NCBI GenBank assembly: GCA_963708725.1
Contig: CAVPTL010000010.1
Location: forward strand, 1 to 64,000
From: CAVPTL01 sp963708725
GTDB lineage: Bacteria; Actinomycetota; Thermoleophilia; Gaiellales; JAICJC01
DNA: 64,000 nt
Reading direction: 5' to 3'
The notes under the pieces were generated by a model that searched no databases, was not told where the DNA came from, and saw only the letters and a program-made list of their open reading frames with translations. Position numbers and translations under genes: made by a program. Positions 23,953-31,973 of the stretch are shown here, piece by piece; positions within the stretch are counted from its first letter, which is position 1, and every line of letters starts with the position of its first letter.

Positions 23953-25067
23953 CGAAATGCGGCCCGCAGGCGACCGAAGAAGCCGTTGTCGCTCGCATAG
24001 GTCGTCTCGTCCACGGTGGATTCGAACTGCTGCAGCAGCGAGCGTTGCTCCTCGGTCAGACGCCGGGGGACGAGCACATTGACAACCACGCGATGATCTC
24101 CGCGCCCGCGGCCGCCGAGCACCGGAATGCCCTTGCCGCGCAAAACGATCATCTCGTTTGCCTGAACGCCGGCCCGCACCTCGACCGGCTCGGCGCCGTC
24201 GAGCGTCTCGATCGAGACGGTCGCACCGAGCGCCGCCTGGCTGAACGGCAGTTCGAGCACCGACACCAGGTCGTTGCCGTCGCGCTGCCAGCGCGGGTCG
24301 TTGGCAACCGCGACGCTCACGTACAGGTCGCCAGGCTGCACCCCGGGCTCGTCGACGTGCCCACGATCGGGAAGGCGCAGACGCTGGCCGTCGGCGATGC
24401 CGGCGGGGATCTGCACCTCGATCGGCGATCGAACCTGGCGAACGCCCCGACCGCGACAGGGCTTGCACGGGTGGGAGATCCGCTGACCGCGACCGCCACA
24501 TGCAGCGCAGGCCGCCGTCTGAACGAACTGCCCGAAGGCCGTCTGGGCCACGTGCTGGACACGACCCGCACCGCCACAGGTGGGGCAGGTCTCGACGCTC
24601 GTACCCGGCTCGGCGCCGCTGCCCTCGCACACGTCGCAGGCGACGACCAGGTCGGCCTCGACCGTGCGGGTCACTCCCGATGCGGCTTCCACCAGTGTCA
24701 GCTCGGCTTCGACCTGGGCATCGCTCCCCCGGCGCCGACCGCGACCGCCCGCCACGTTCCCGAACATGTCGTCACCAAAGAACGCCCCCAGCAGATCGCT
24801 GAGAGACGAGAAGTCCATGAACTGATCGGTGTGGAGCTGGCTCTGGGACACACCCGCGTGGCCAAATCGGTCATAGCGCGCGCGGGTGTCGGCGTCGCTC
24901 AACACCTCGTAGGCCTCGGCCGCCTCGCGGAACTGCTCACCGGCCGCCGGCTCCGGATTCACATCGGGGTGAAGCTCACGGGCAAGCCGCCGAAACGACT
25001 TCTTGATGTCGGCATCAGAGGCATCCTGGGCGACACCCAGGACTTCGTAGTAGTCACGCTTCGCCAC
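23949..25067 (-). CDS. dnaJ: Chaperone DnaJ
   Basis: 372 aa, type I DnaJ that stimulates DnaK ATPase and delivers unfolded substrates. J domain with HPDVNPEP near 33-40, a short Gly-poor linker (MFGNVAGGRGRRRG), the four CxxCxGxG zinc repeats (CDVCEGSG, CPTCGGAG, CAACGGRG, CKPCRGRG near 137-205), and the two C-terminal substrate-binding domains. GTG at 25067 is chosen because the J domain begins there and a TACAAT hexamer lies six bases upstream. The start codon sits in a 15-bp inverted repeat. No grpE or dnaK is adjacent. Confidence 0.94.
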   Translation of the reverse strand: MAKRDYYEVLGVAQDASDADIKKSFRRLARELHPDVNPEPAAGEQFREAAEAYEVLSDADTRARYDRFGHAGVSQSQLHTDQFMDFSSLSDLLGAFFGDDMFGNVAGGRGRRRGSDAQVEAELTLVEAASGVTRTVEADLVVACDVCEGSGAEPGTSVETCPTCGGAGRVQHVAQTAFGQFVQTAACAACGGRGQRISHPCKPCRGRGVRQVRSPIEVQIPAGIADGQRLRLPDRGHVDEPGVQPGDLYVSVAVANDPRWQRDGNDLVSVLELPFSQAALGATVSIETLDGAEPVEVRAGVQANEMIVLRGKGIPVLGGRGRGDHRVVVNVLVPRRLTEEQRSLLQQFESTVDETTYASDNGFFGRLRAAFR

Positions 25068-25095
25068 GCGCCGATTGTAGATCGGCGCGTGGCGA
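25061..25095 (-). promoter_or_regulatory. Perfect 15-bp inverted repeat over the dnaJ start codon
   Basis: Arms 25061-25075 and 25081-25095 are exact reverse complements around a 5-nt loop. The repeat contains the GTG start (25065-25067) in one arm and overlaps the predicted -10 TACAAT (complement of 25074-25079). As DNA it is a candidate operator. As RNA in a read-through transcript it would hide the start codon in a GC-rich stem. Confidence 0.7.
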
Positions 25096-25111
25096 GCGCT
25101 GCCTACTCACC

Positions 25112-25228
25112 TCACCACTGATGGAACCCCCGGCCAAAGTGATGGCCGTGGTGACCGATCCGCGCTGCGGCCAGCGCGAGCGCGGTCACGGCGAACAACA
25201 ACGCCGGACGTCGAGCCAAGAACTTCAT
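25112..25228 (-). CDS. 38-aa His-rich membrane peptide
   Basis: ATG at 25228, stop TGA at 25112-25114, AGGAGG seven bases before the ATG. The product is one hydrophobic helix with a basic start (MKFLARRPALLFAVTALALA), then a short tail with GHHGHHFGRGFHQW: five His in fourteen residues. Too short for usual gene callers. It lies 31 bases after the HTH-TPR gene and 44 bases before dnaJ, so it is probably cotranscribed with the regulator. A metal-binding or membrane-stress peptide is possible; nothing more can be said. Confidence 0.6.
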   Translation of the reverse strand: MKFLARRPALLFAVTALALAAARIGHHGHHFGRGFHQW

Positions 25229-25259
25229 CCCATACCCTCCTAGAGCCACGAGAGCGGTG

Positions 25260-26609
25260 CTACCAGCGAACGTCCTGGAGGGCCTCTGCGGCCCGCCGGT
25301 ACAGCTCAGCTGCTTTCACCGTCTCCCCCCTTTGCTCGGCGACATCGCCGAGCGCCACCCAAGCTCCGGCCAGATGACTGACCGTCTCGACCGCCTCGAA
25401 ACAGTTCGCAGCGGCCACGAACGACCGCTCAGCCTCGTCGATACGATCCAACGCCAACTCCGCGCGGCCGATCACGATTCGAGCGTTCCCTTCTTCTTCT
25501 CGGTATTCCACGCGGGAACTCAATAACTCGATCGCGCGATATCCACTCTCGATCGCGCCTTCGAAATCGCCGGTGTGGAGGCGCGCTGAGGCCAGCGAGG
25601 AGGCCGCAAACCCTGCATCCACGCGGTTGTCCTGCTCGACCGCAATCCGAAACGACTCGTGCAGCAGGGGCACGGCTTCCTCGGGTTTTCCGGTGATGGC
25701 ACGCAGCTGGCCGAGGTTGTTCAGCAGCTTGCCGACGTACTCGTGGTCGGAGACCCGCTCATACAGCGTCTTGGAACGCTCCGCATACTCGCGAGCGAGG
25801 GTGTACTGGTTCTGCCGCTCGGCGACGAGCGAGGCATCCAGCAGCGTCTCTGCCAATACCCTGTCGTCGTTGAGCGACCGCGCGAGCTCGAGCGCCTGGG
25901 TCACGTCCTCGGAGGCGGCGGTGAAATCCTTTTGCCGGCGGCGGATCTTGGCGCGGACGTTGAGAATCCGTACACGCAGCGCGTCCGACGGAGCCGAGGC
26001 CGAGGACGCGAGCCGAAGCGCCTCGTCAAGCGCGGCCGCGGCGGTCGCAAGGCTCCCCATCTTGTAGCGCACCAGGCCGATCCGATAGACGACCGCGGCC
26101 CTGTCGGTCTCGGTCAGCTGTTCGGCGAGCTGTCCCGAAGCGGCGAATGCCTCGAGCGCCTCAGGCATCTGCCCAAGCGACTGGAGTGCCCAGCCCTTGG
26201 CCTGGGCGTGGCGAAACTGGAGCCGAGCGTCGCTGCTTCGCTCAGCGGCGGTCTCGGTCTGGGAGAGGATCGCCAGCGCGTCACGGTCGTGATGGGCTTC
26301 GATCTCGGCCTCTGCCCGCGCGACTGCTGCTTCGCAGGCCGCGCGGGCAGAGACTCCGCTTTCCCCTTCAAGCGCGATGCGATCGACGCCCAGCGCTTGT
26401 GCAAACCAGGCGAGTGCCGCATCCGACGGCTTGGTCTTCCCCAGCTCGACCTGGCTCACATACTCCTTGGTGAAGCGTGAGCCGCCGAGCTCGGCTTGGG
26501 TCAGGCCAGACGAGATGCGCAGCGCTCGAACGCGCACGCCGACCCCCGTGGGCGTGCTAACGGTGCGGGCGCTCCGACGAATCTCGCGGGTTTGGCCACT
26601 CGACCCCAT
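25260..26609 (-). CDS. XRE-type helix-turn-helix regulator with TPR domain
   Basis: 449 aa. An N-terminal Cro/C1-type HTH spans about residues 25-75 (SSGLTQAELGGSRFTKEYVSQ...). The rest is about eight tetratricopeptide-like helical repeats, e.g. YRIGLVRYKMGSLATAAAAL and LLNNLGQLRAITGKPEEAV. Such proteins often sense peptides or partner proteins through the TPRs and regulate nearby genes. TAACCT lies exactly six bases before the ATG, so the mRNA is predicted leaderless. A TACTTGACT box at 26635-26643 overlaps its -35 region, which suggests autoregulation. Confidence 0.85.
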   Translation of the reverse strand: MGSSGQTREIRRSARTVSTPTGVGVRVRALRISSGLTQAELGGSRFTKEYVSQVELGKTKPSDAALAWFAQALGVDRIALEGESGVSARAACEAAVARAEAEIEAHHDRDALAILSQTETAAERSSDARLQFRHAQAKGWALQSLGQMPEALEAFAASGQLAEQLTETDRAAVVYRIGLVRYKMGSLATAAAALDEALRLASSASAPSDALRVRILNVRAKIRRRQKDFTAASEDVTQALELARSLNDDRVLAETLLDASLVAERQNQYTLAREYAERSKTLYERVSDHEYVGKLLNNLGQLRAITGKPEEAVPLLHESFRIAVEQDNRVDAGFAASSLASARLHTGDFEGAIESGYRAIELLSSRVEYREEEGNARIVIGRAELALDRIDEAERSFVAAANCFEAVETVSHLAGAWVALGDVAEQRGETVKAAELYRRAAEALQDVRW

Positions 26610-26724
26610 GCCCTCAGGTTAGCGTACAGATCACTACTTGACTAGGGGTTTCTGCATTCTCTTGACTGATGGGTTGAATTTGGCTTAAATGCTGGGAACT
26701 CGCGCTAGTGAAGTAGAAATCAAC

Positions 26725-26757
26725 GGGTACTTGATTTCACCCTTTCAGGGTACTTGA
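26725..26757 (+). repeat. Direct repeat GGGTACTTGA x2, 23 bp apart
   Basis: Identical 10-bp copies at 26725-26734 and 26748-26757. The spacing of about two helical turns puts both on one DNA face, as expected for a dimeric or tetrameric regulator. A related TACTTGACT copy lies at 26635-26643. Confidence 0.6.
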
Positions 26758-26781
26758 CTCCGGAGGCCTTCCAGGGTAGAT
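26753..26781 (+). promoter_or_regulatory. TTGACT-17-TAGATT promoter, plus strand
   Basis: -35 TTGACT (26753-26758) is within the last TACTTGACT box; the 17-bp spacer leads to TAGATT (26776-26781). The transcript would run into the GT87 3' end. The frame starting ATG at 26818 looks non-coding. Confidence 0.45.
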
Positions 26782-26916
26782 TGAGCCTACAACGCGAAAC
26801 GGCACAGCTAGACAGCGATGCCGAAGACCACTCCTCAATCGGTGGGCCGCCGAACGAGATTCAAAGGTCTTCTGGGGTCTCATCGTTCAAGTTGGCGCCG
26901 GGGGTCGGAGTCAAAG

Positions 26917-26951
26917 CGCGGTGGTGAGGACTGGAGCCCCTCACTACCGCG
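26917..26951. terminator. Hairpin at the end of the GT87 gene
   Basis: Arms CGCGGTGGTGAGG (26917-26929) and CCTCACTACCGCG (26939-26951) pair over 12 of 13 positions around a 9-nt loop and include the GT87 stop codon. No long U run follows on either strand, so termination is likely but unproven. Confidence 0.5.
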
Positions 26952-28020
26952 CGACTCGTTTAACGGCCGGATACGCCCGGCTCGAGGCCCACGCAAACAG
27001 GCCAGCTGCGATGACCTGATATCCGAGCAGCGCGGCCAGACTGCCGGCAACGTTCTCGTGCGCAAACAGCAGCCAACCGCCGAGCAGCAGAAACCACGCG
27101 GCTGCCAGCCGCGGCCAGCCGAGCGCGCACGGCACAACCAGCAACACGAAATAGTGTGCCCAGACGATCGGCGAGGCCAGAAGCGCCGCCGCCACCGCCG
27201 CCAGAAAGCCGATGCGCTCGCCGGCGCGAGCGGCTGCCGCCAACACAATCAGCGCGAGTATCACCCCCACCGCCTCTCCCAGACGCAGCGAAACGCCGCC
27301 CCAGGCCAGGAGAGACGCCACGGAGTAACTGTCGCTCGCCTCGGTCGCGGTCACCCATCCCAGCAGCTGCGGATACCCGCCAAGACCGGCAAAACCGATG
27401 GCCGCCCACGAGCCGGCGATCAGCACCGCACCGGTGATCGTCGCGGTCGCGGCCGCACGCATCCGCCGGGTGACCAGCAGCCACACGACCAGCGGCCAGC
27501 AGAAAAGCTTGGTGACGACCGCAAGCGCAACCATCACACCGACCACGCTCGATGAGTCTCGCCACCGCCATGCCGCCGCCACCAGTACGAGCACCAGCGC
27601 ACTGAGCGCACCCGCAAGCTCGCTCGCCAGCATCGGGTGAGACACCAGCACCAGGGCGTAGCAACGCCAGTCGCGGACACCGAGGAGCCACAACGCTCCC
27701 GCAGCCGCCGCCACCATCAACGCGGTGAACACGGCAGCCGCGACCGCCGGCGGCAGTGCGATCAGTGGAACCGCCACGAAGGCGATCGGGGGCGGATAGA
27801 TGTAGGCACTTCCGATCCACCGAAGCTGCCCGTAGGCACCCGCGTACGGGGATGCGCCGTGGGCGACGGCGCGGGCGGCGGGAAGAAACGCAAAATGCAA
27901 GTCGATCAGGCGGCGGGGACGAGAGACGCTCACGTAGAGCATGCCAAGCACCGCGAGCACCGCCGGCGTCCAGGCCAGCCAGAAACGGACAGCTCTGGTC
28001 ACGGCCACGGTGATCGTCAC
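26944..28020 (-). CDS. GT87-family (DUF2029) integral-membrane glycosyltransferase
   Basis: 358 aa with about nine to ten membrane helices. The family's extracytoplasmic acidic motif appears as RLIDLHFAF near 37-45, followed by the conserved YIYPPPIAF near 73-81 and WAHYFVLLVVP near 290-300. GT87 enzymes use polyprenyl-phosphate sugars (mannose or arabinose) to extend cell-envelope glycans. GTG start 27 bases after hrcA, so in the same operon, an unusual position for a glycosyltransferase. Confidence 0.82.
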   Translation of the reverse strand: MTITVAVTRAVRFWLAWTPAVLAVLGMLYVSVSRPRRLIDLHFAFLPAARAVAHGASPYAGAYGQLRWIGSAYIYPPPIAFVAVPLIALPPAVAAAVFTALMVAAAAGALWLLGVRDWRCYALVLVSHPMLASELAGALSALVLVLVAAAWRWRDSSSVVGVMVALAVVTKLFCWPLVVWLLVTRRMRAAATATITGAVLIAGSWAAIGFAGLGGYPQLLGWVTATEASDSYSVASLLAWGGVSLRLGEAVGVILALIVLAAAARAGERIGFLAAVAAALLASPIVWAHYFVLLVVPCALGWPRLAAAWFLLLGGWLLFAHENVAGSLAALLGYQVIAAGLFAWASSRAYPAVKRVAR

Positions 28021-28047
28021 CCCAGGCCACAGATTCAGCCGCCGGGC

Positions 28048-29082
28048 CTACTCCTCGTACATGTCCTCGACAAAGGTCGAGAGCGCCGCGGCCGCACCGC
28101 GCACCGAACGGATCGCCGAGGCGTAGTCCATCCGCATCGGTCCGATCAGCGACACCGTCCCCAGGTTCTGCGTCACCAGCCCGTAGTTGGCGGCGACCAT
28201 CGCCAACGCGTGCATGTGCGGCATCCCGGTGTCACTGCCCACGCGGATGTACAGGCGCCGGGAATCGAGCGCGCCGCGCAGCATCTCGAGCAGGTCCATA
28301 CGCTCCTCGAGCACCCGCATCAGCCCATTGATCTCTGCCAGATCGGCGAATCGCATTTCCTCCAACAGCCGCGCTGCGCCGCCGACGTAGAGCATCTGCT
28401 CCCCGCCCTCGATCAGCTCGGTGAACGCCGGTCGCAGCGCGTCGATGAGTTCGCGTTCGACCGCTCCCAGGCCCGGCTCGTCCAGACGAGTCTGGAGTGT
28501 GCGGGTACCGGCTCTGACGCCGCCGAGCTGCTCGTTGAGGAACTCTCCCGCCCACTCGACCAGCTTGGGATCAATCGCGCGCGTGAACGGGAAGATCTTC
28601 TTGGTCACACCACCGGTCGAGGTGATCACCACCACCATCACCACCTGTGCCTGCAGCAGGAGCACCTCGACTCGTCGGATCTCGGTGCTTTCCAGTGGCG
28701 GCGCGGTCACCAGGGCCAGCAGCGAGGTTACGTGCGACAACATCTCGGTGGTGGTGCGAAGCGCGGTGTCGATCTCCGAGCGGGTCGCGCTCAGATCGAC
28801 CGGAAGCTGCGCCGCCCCCAGTGGCTGCTGGAGCAGCAGGTCGGCATAGAGCCGGTAGCCGGCGTCGGTCGGAACCCGACCCGCAGATGTGTGCGGATGG
28901 TCGAGCAGCCCGCGCGACTCCAGTTCGGCCAGCTCATACCGGACAGTCGAAGGCGACGCATCGATGTCGTTCTTCTCGACCAGCGTACGAGAGCCCACGG
29001 GGTGCCCGGTGGCAATGTATGAGGCCACCACGTCGGTCAAGATCTGAACTTGCCGGGGAGAGAGTTCGGGTCGGTCGCTCAT
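28048..29082 (-). CDS. hrcA: Heat-inducible transcription repressor HrcA
   Basis: 344 aa. N-terminal winged helix (LSPRQVQILTDVVASYIATG, then GSRTLVEK...SPSTVRYELAELE), a GAF-like core, and the conserved GPxRMDY in LIGPMRMDYASAI near 327-339. HrcA represses chaperone operons through CIRCE and needs GroEL for activity. I did not find a CIRCE element in this window. ATG at 29082 overlaps the hemW stop (ATGA). Confidence 0.92.
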   Translation of the reverse strand: MSDRPELSPRQVQILTDVVASYIATGHPVGSRTLVEKNDIDASPSTVRYELAELESRGLLDHPHTSAGRVPTDAGYRLYADLLLQQPLGAAQLPVDLSATRSEIDTALRTTTEMLSHVTSLLALVTAPPLESTEIRRVEVLLLQAQVVMVVVITSTGGVTKKIFPFTRAIDPKLVEWAGEFLNEQLGGVRAGTRTLQTRLDEPGLGAVERELIDALRPAFTELIEGGEQMLYVGGAARLLEEMRFADLAEINGLMRVLEERMDLLEMLRGALDSRRLYIRVGSDTGMPHMHALAMVAANYGLVTQNLGTVSLIGPMRMDYASAIRSVRGAAAALSTFVEDMYEE

Positions 29083-30162
29083 CGCACCATCGAGACGACC
29101 ACCTCGTCGGCGACGTGGCGGCCGCGGTCGGTCAACCACATCATGCCATCGCTGCGGCACACCATTCCAGCCTTTTCCATCCGGTCGACGGCGGTTGCAT
29201 CCAACACGCCGGCGACCGACTCGATCCGCACCGGGCGATCCAGCCGAAGCCCCAGCATCAGCCGCTCCAGCTCGCGCTGGGCCGCGGTCAGGTGCTCGAT
29301 CTCGGCGGCGGGCTCACGACCGGCCTCGATCGCCTCGAGGTAGCGAGCAAGGCTCGGCTTCACGCGGCGGCGCTCGAGCCCGATCGTCGACACCGCTCCG
29401 ACCCCGATGCCCAGGTAGTCGTGGCCGAGCCAGTAGCCGAGGTTGTGCTGTGACTCTCGACCTGGACGACAGAAGTTCGCGGTCTCATACCACTGATAGC
29501 CGGACGCCCGGAGTGTGGCCACCACGACCTCGTAGAAGTGCTCCATCGCCTCGGCGGCGCGCTCCAGCGCCGGCCCGTGGGCGTGCGTAAAACGGGTTCC
29601 GGGTTTGGCTTCGAGCTCGTAGTAGCTGATGTGGTCAGGCCTCAGGCTCGAGCGCCATGTCGAGGTCATGCCCCAGGCTGGACTCATCCTGCCCCGGAAC
29701 CCCAAACATCAAGTCGAGGTTGAGGTTCTGAATGCCCGCATCGCGCAGCATGCCCACCGCGCGGCGCACCGTTTCTGGCTGTGCGCGCCGCTCCAGAGTG
29801 TCCAACAGCTCCTGTGTGAAGCTTTGCGCCCCGACCGACACGCGTGTTACTCCACCCTCAACTAAGACTTGAGCCTTTGTGGGAGTGACGGTTTCGGGAT
29901 TGCACTCGATGGTGACCTCGGCTGCGCGTGGCAGGCCTGCCAACAGCCGCGCGAGCGGCTCATCGGCCAAAAGCGTTGGCGTCCCGCCGCCGATGAACAC
30001 CGTCTGAATCGGGCCCTCGACCTGCCCGATCTCGGCCACGAGCGCATCCACATAACGGGCCTGGAGATGCTCGTTCCCGGTCACCGTCACAAAATCGCAG
30101 TAGCCGCACCGGTGCCCACAAAACGGCACGTGCACGTAGAGGTGCGGCGCGGCCGCGCTCAC
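29079..30162 (-). pseudogene. hemW: Radical-SAM heme chaperone HemW, frameshifted
   Basis: Together the two frames make a full-length HemW of about 360 aa, which inserts heme into target proteins. The N-terminal frame (30162-29635) has the radical-SAM motif CGHRCGYCDF near 17-26, GGGTPTLL near 62 and SVGAQSF near 118, but ends at GHDLDMALEPEA then TGA. The C-terminal frame resumes with LRPDHISYYELEAKPGTRF and continues to 29079. Removing one base near 29650 joins ALE to LRPDHIS, exactly the family spacing. Either an assembly error or a recent disruption. The GTG at 30162 overlaps the lepA stop. Confidence 0.85.
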
Positions 30163-31964
30163 GCCGACTCCCGGTTGATCTCCAATACCGCCAGGAAGGC
30201 CTCCTGAGGCACCTCCACGCTTCCCACCTGCTTCATCCGCTTCTTGCCCTTTTTCTGCTTCTCCAGCAGCTTTCGCTTGCGGGAGATATCTCCGCCGTAG
30301 CACTTGGCGGTGACGTCCTTGCGTTTGGCCTTGACGGTCTCGCGAGCGATCACCCGCGAGCCGATCGCCGCCTGAATCGCGACATCGAACATCTGGCGTG
30401 GAATCCGTTCGCGCAAGGCCTCGACCAGCACCCGTCCCTGGCGTTCGGCATTGTCGCGATGGGTGATCAGTGACAGCGAGTCGACCCGCTCGCCGGCCAG
30501 CAGCACGTCGACCTTGACCACCTTGCCCTCGCGAAATCCAAGCAGGTCGTAGTCAAACGAGGCATAGCCGCGGGTTCGGCTCTTGAGCTTGTCGTAGTAA
30601 TCGAGCACGATCTCGGCAAGCGGGATGTCGTACACCAGCTGGACGCGCTCCTCGCTCAGGTATGCCATGTGGTGGTACTCACCCCGGCGCTCCTGGTTGA
30701 GCTCCATCACCGTGCCCACGAACTCCTTCGGCGTGATCGTCGAGGCCCGCACGTATGGCTCCTCGGTGGCCAGGATGTCTGCCTCGGGCATCTGCGCCGG
30801 GTTATGTACCTCCACCCAGCTGCCATCGGCGATCTGAGCGCGGTAGGCCACGTTGGGCGCGGTCACCAGCAGGTCGAGCTCGTACTCTCGTTCGAGTCGC
30901 TCGCGCACGATGTCCATGTGCAAAAGCCCCAGGAATCCGCACCGAAATCCAAATCCCAGGGCCCTCGACACCTCGGGCTCGTAGGTGAGGGCGGCGTCGT
31001 TGAGCTTCAGTTTCTCCAGCGCGTCGCGGAGCTCCGGATACTGCTCCGAATCGGTCGGAAAGAGGCCGGCAAACACCATCGGCTTGACCTCGAGGTAGCC
31101 CGGGAGGGCCTCGGTCGCCCCGTGCTTGGCACGGGTCAGCGTGTCCCCCACCCGCAGCTGGGACACGTCTTTGAGGCCGGTGATGACATACCCCACCTCC
31201 CCCGCCGCAAGATGCTTGGCCGGTCGCATCCCCGGCGAGAAGAAACCGAGCTCTTCCACGTCGAAGGTCGTATCGGCAGCCATCGCGTGGACGCGGTCGC
31301 CGGGATGAAAACTGCCGTCGACCATCCGGACAAACGCCACCACACCGCGGTACTGGTCGTAGGTCGAGTCGAAGATCAGCGCCCGCGGCGCAGCGTCGAT
31401 ATCTCCATCCGGAGCCGGAATGTGATCAACGATCGCCTGGAGCACCTGCTCCATGCCCAGACCGGTCTTGGCCGAGATCCGCAGCACCTCGTCGGGTGAA
31501 CCGCCGACCAGCCCCGCCACCTCGGTGGCGACGCCGTCGGGGTCGGCCGAAGGCAGGTCGATCTTATTGACCACGGGGACGATCTCGAGATTGCCCTCGA
31601 TTGCGAGATACGCGTTGGCGAGGGTCTGCGCCTCGATCCCCTGCGCCGCGTCCACCACCAGCAGCGCGCCCTCACAGGCGGCCAGGCTGCGGCTCACCTC
31701 GTAGCTGAAGTCGACGTGGCCCGGAGTATCGATCAGGTTGAGCTCGTACACGCGCTCGTCCGCCGCGCGAAACATCACGCGCACCGCCTGAGCCTTGATC
31801 GTGATTCCCCGTTCGCGCTCGAGATCCATGGAGTCGAGCAGCTGGGCGCGCATATCGCGCTCGGCCACGGTTTGGGTCATCTGCAGGATGCGATCGGCGA
31901 GCGTGGATTTGCCATGATCGATATGGGCGATGATCGAAAAGTTGCGAATACGCGAAAGCGGCAT
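30159..31964 (-). CDS. lepA: Elongation factor 4 (LepA)
   Basis: 601 aa, full length. Translational GTPase that acts on stalled or initiating ribosomes. G1 AHIDHGKSTLADR near 14-26, G2 RGITIKAQ near 54-61, G3 DTPGHVDFSYEV near 81-92, G4 NKIDLPSAD near 136-144, and the LepA-specific C-terminal domain with CYGGDISRKRKLLEKQKKGK near 564-583. TAACCT lies six bases before the ATG, so a leaderless transcript is predicted to start the lepA-hemW-hrcA operon here. Confidence 0.95.
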   Translation of the reverse strand: MPLSRIRNFSIIAHIDHGKSTLADRILQMTQTVAERDMRAQLLDSMDLERERGITIKAQAVRVMFRAADERVYELNLIDTPGHVDFSYEVSRSLAACEGALLVVDAAQGIEAQTLANAYLAIEGNLEIVPVVNKIDLPSADPDGVATEVAGLVGGSPDEVLRISAKTGLGMEQVLQAIVDHIPAPDGDIDAAPRALIFDSTYDQYRGVVAFVRMVDGSFHPGDRVHAMAADTTFDVEELGFFSPGMRPAKHLAAGEVGYVITGLKDVSQLRVGDTLTRAKHGATEALPGYLEVKPMVFAGLFPTDSEQYPELRDALEKLKLNDAALTYEPEVSRALGFGFRCGFLGLLHMDIVRERLEREYELDLLVTAPNVAYRAQIADGSWVEVHNPAQMPEADILATEEPYVRASTITPKEFVGTVMELNQERRGEYHHMAYLSEERVQLVYDIPLAEIVLDYYDKLKSRTRGYASFDYDLLGFREGKVVKVDVLLAGERVDSLSLITHRDNAERQGRVLVEALRERIPRQMFDVAIQAAIGSRVIARETVKAKRKDVTAKCYGGDISRKRKLLEKQKKGKKRMKQVGSVEVPQEAFLAVLEINRESA

Positions 31965-31973
31965 TCACGCAGG

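Larger units (their letters stand above)
26610..26943. other. 334-bp intergenic region with repeated boxes and plus-strand promoters
   Basis: Lower GC than its surroundings. It contains three TACTTGA(C/T)T boxes (26635-26643, 26728-26736, 26751-26759) and two well-spaced plus-strand promoter matches (TTGACT-17-TTAAAT and TTGACT-17-TAGATT) that point to no convincing protein gene, ending at a strong hairpin (26917-26951). A short non-coding RNA is possible. Confidence 0.5.

Noticed and set aside
26818..27555. Long plus-strand open frame opposite the GT87 gene
   Set aside because: Composition is Arg/Pro/His/Gln-rich, it runs antisense to a clear membrane protein, and no family features are visible.
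29650..29665. Programmed +1 frameshift in hemW like prfB
   Set aside because: TGAC context and an upstream GAGG are present, but the P-site codon cannot re-pair well in the +1 frame; an indel or sequence error is simpler.
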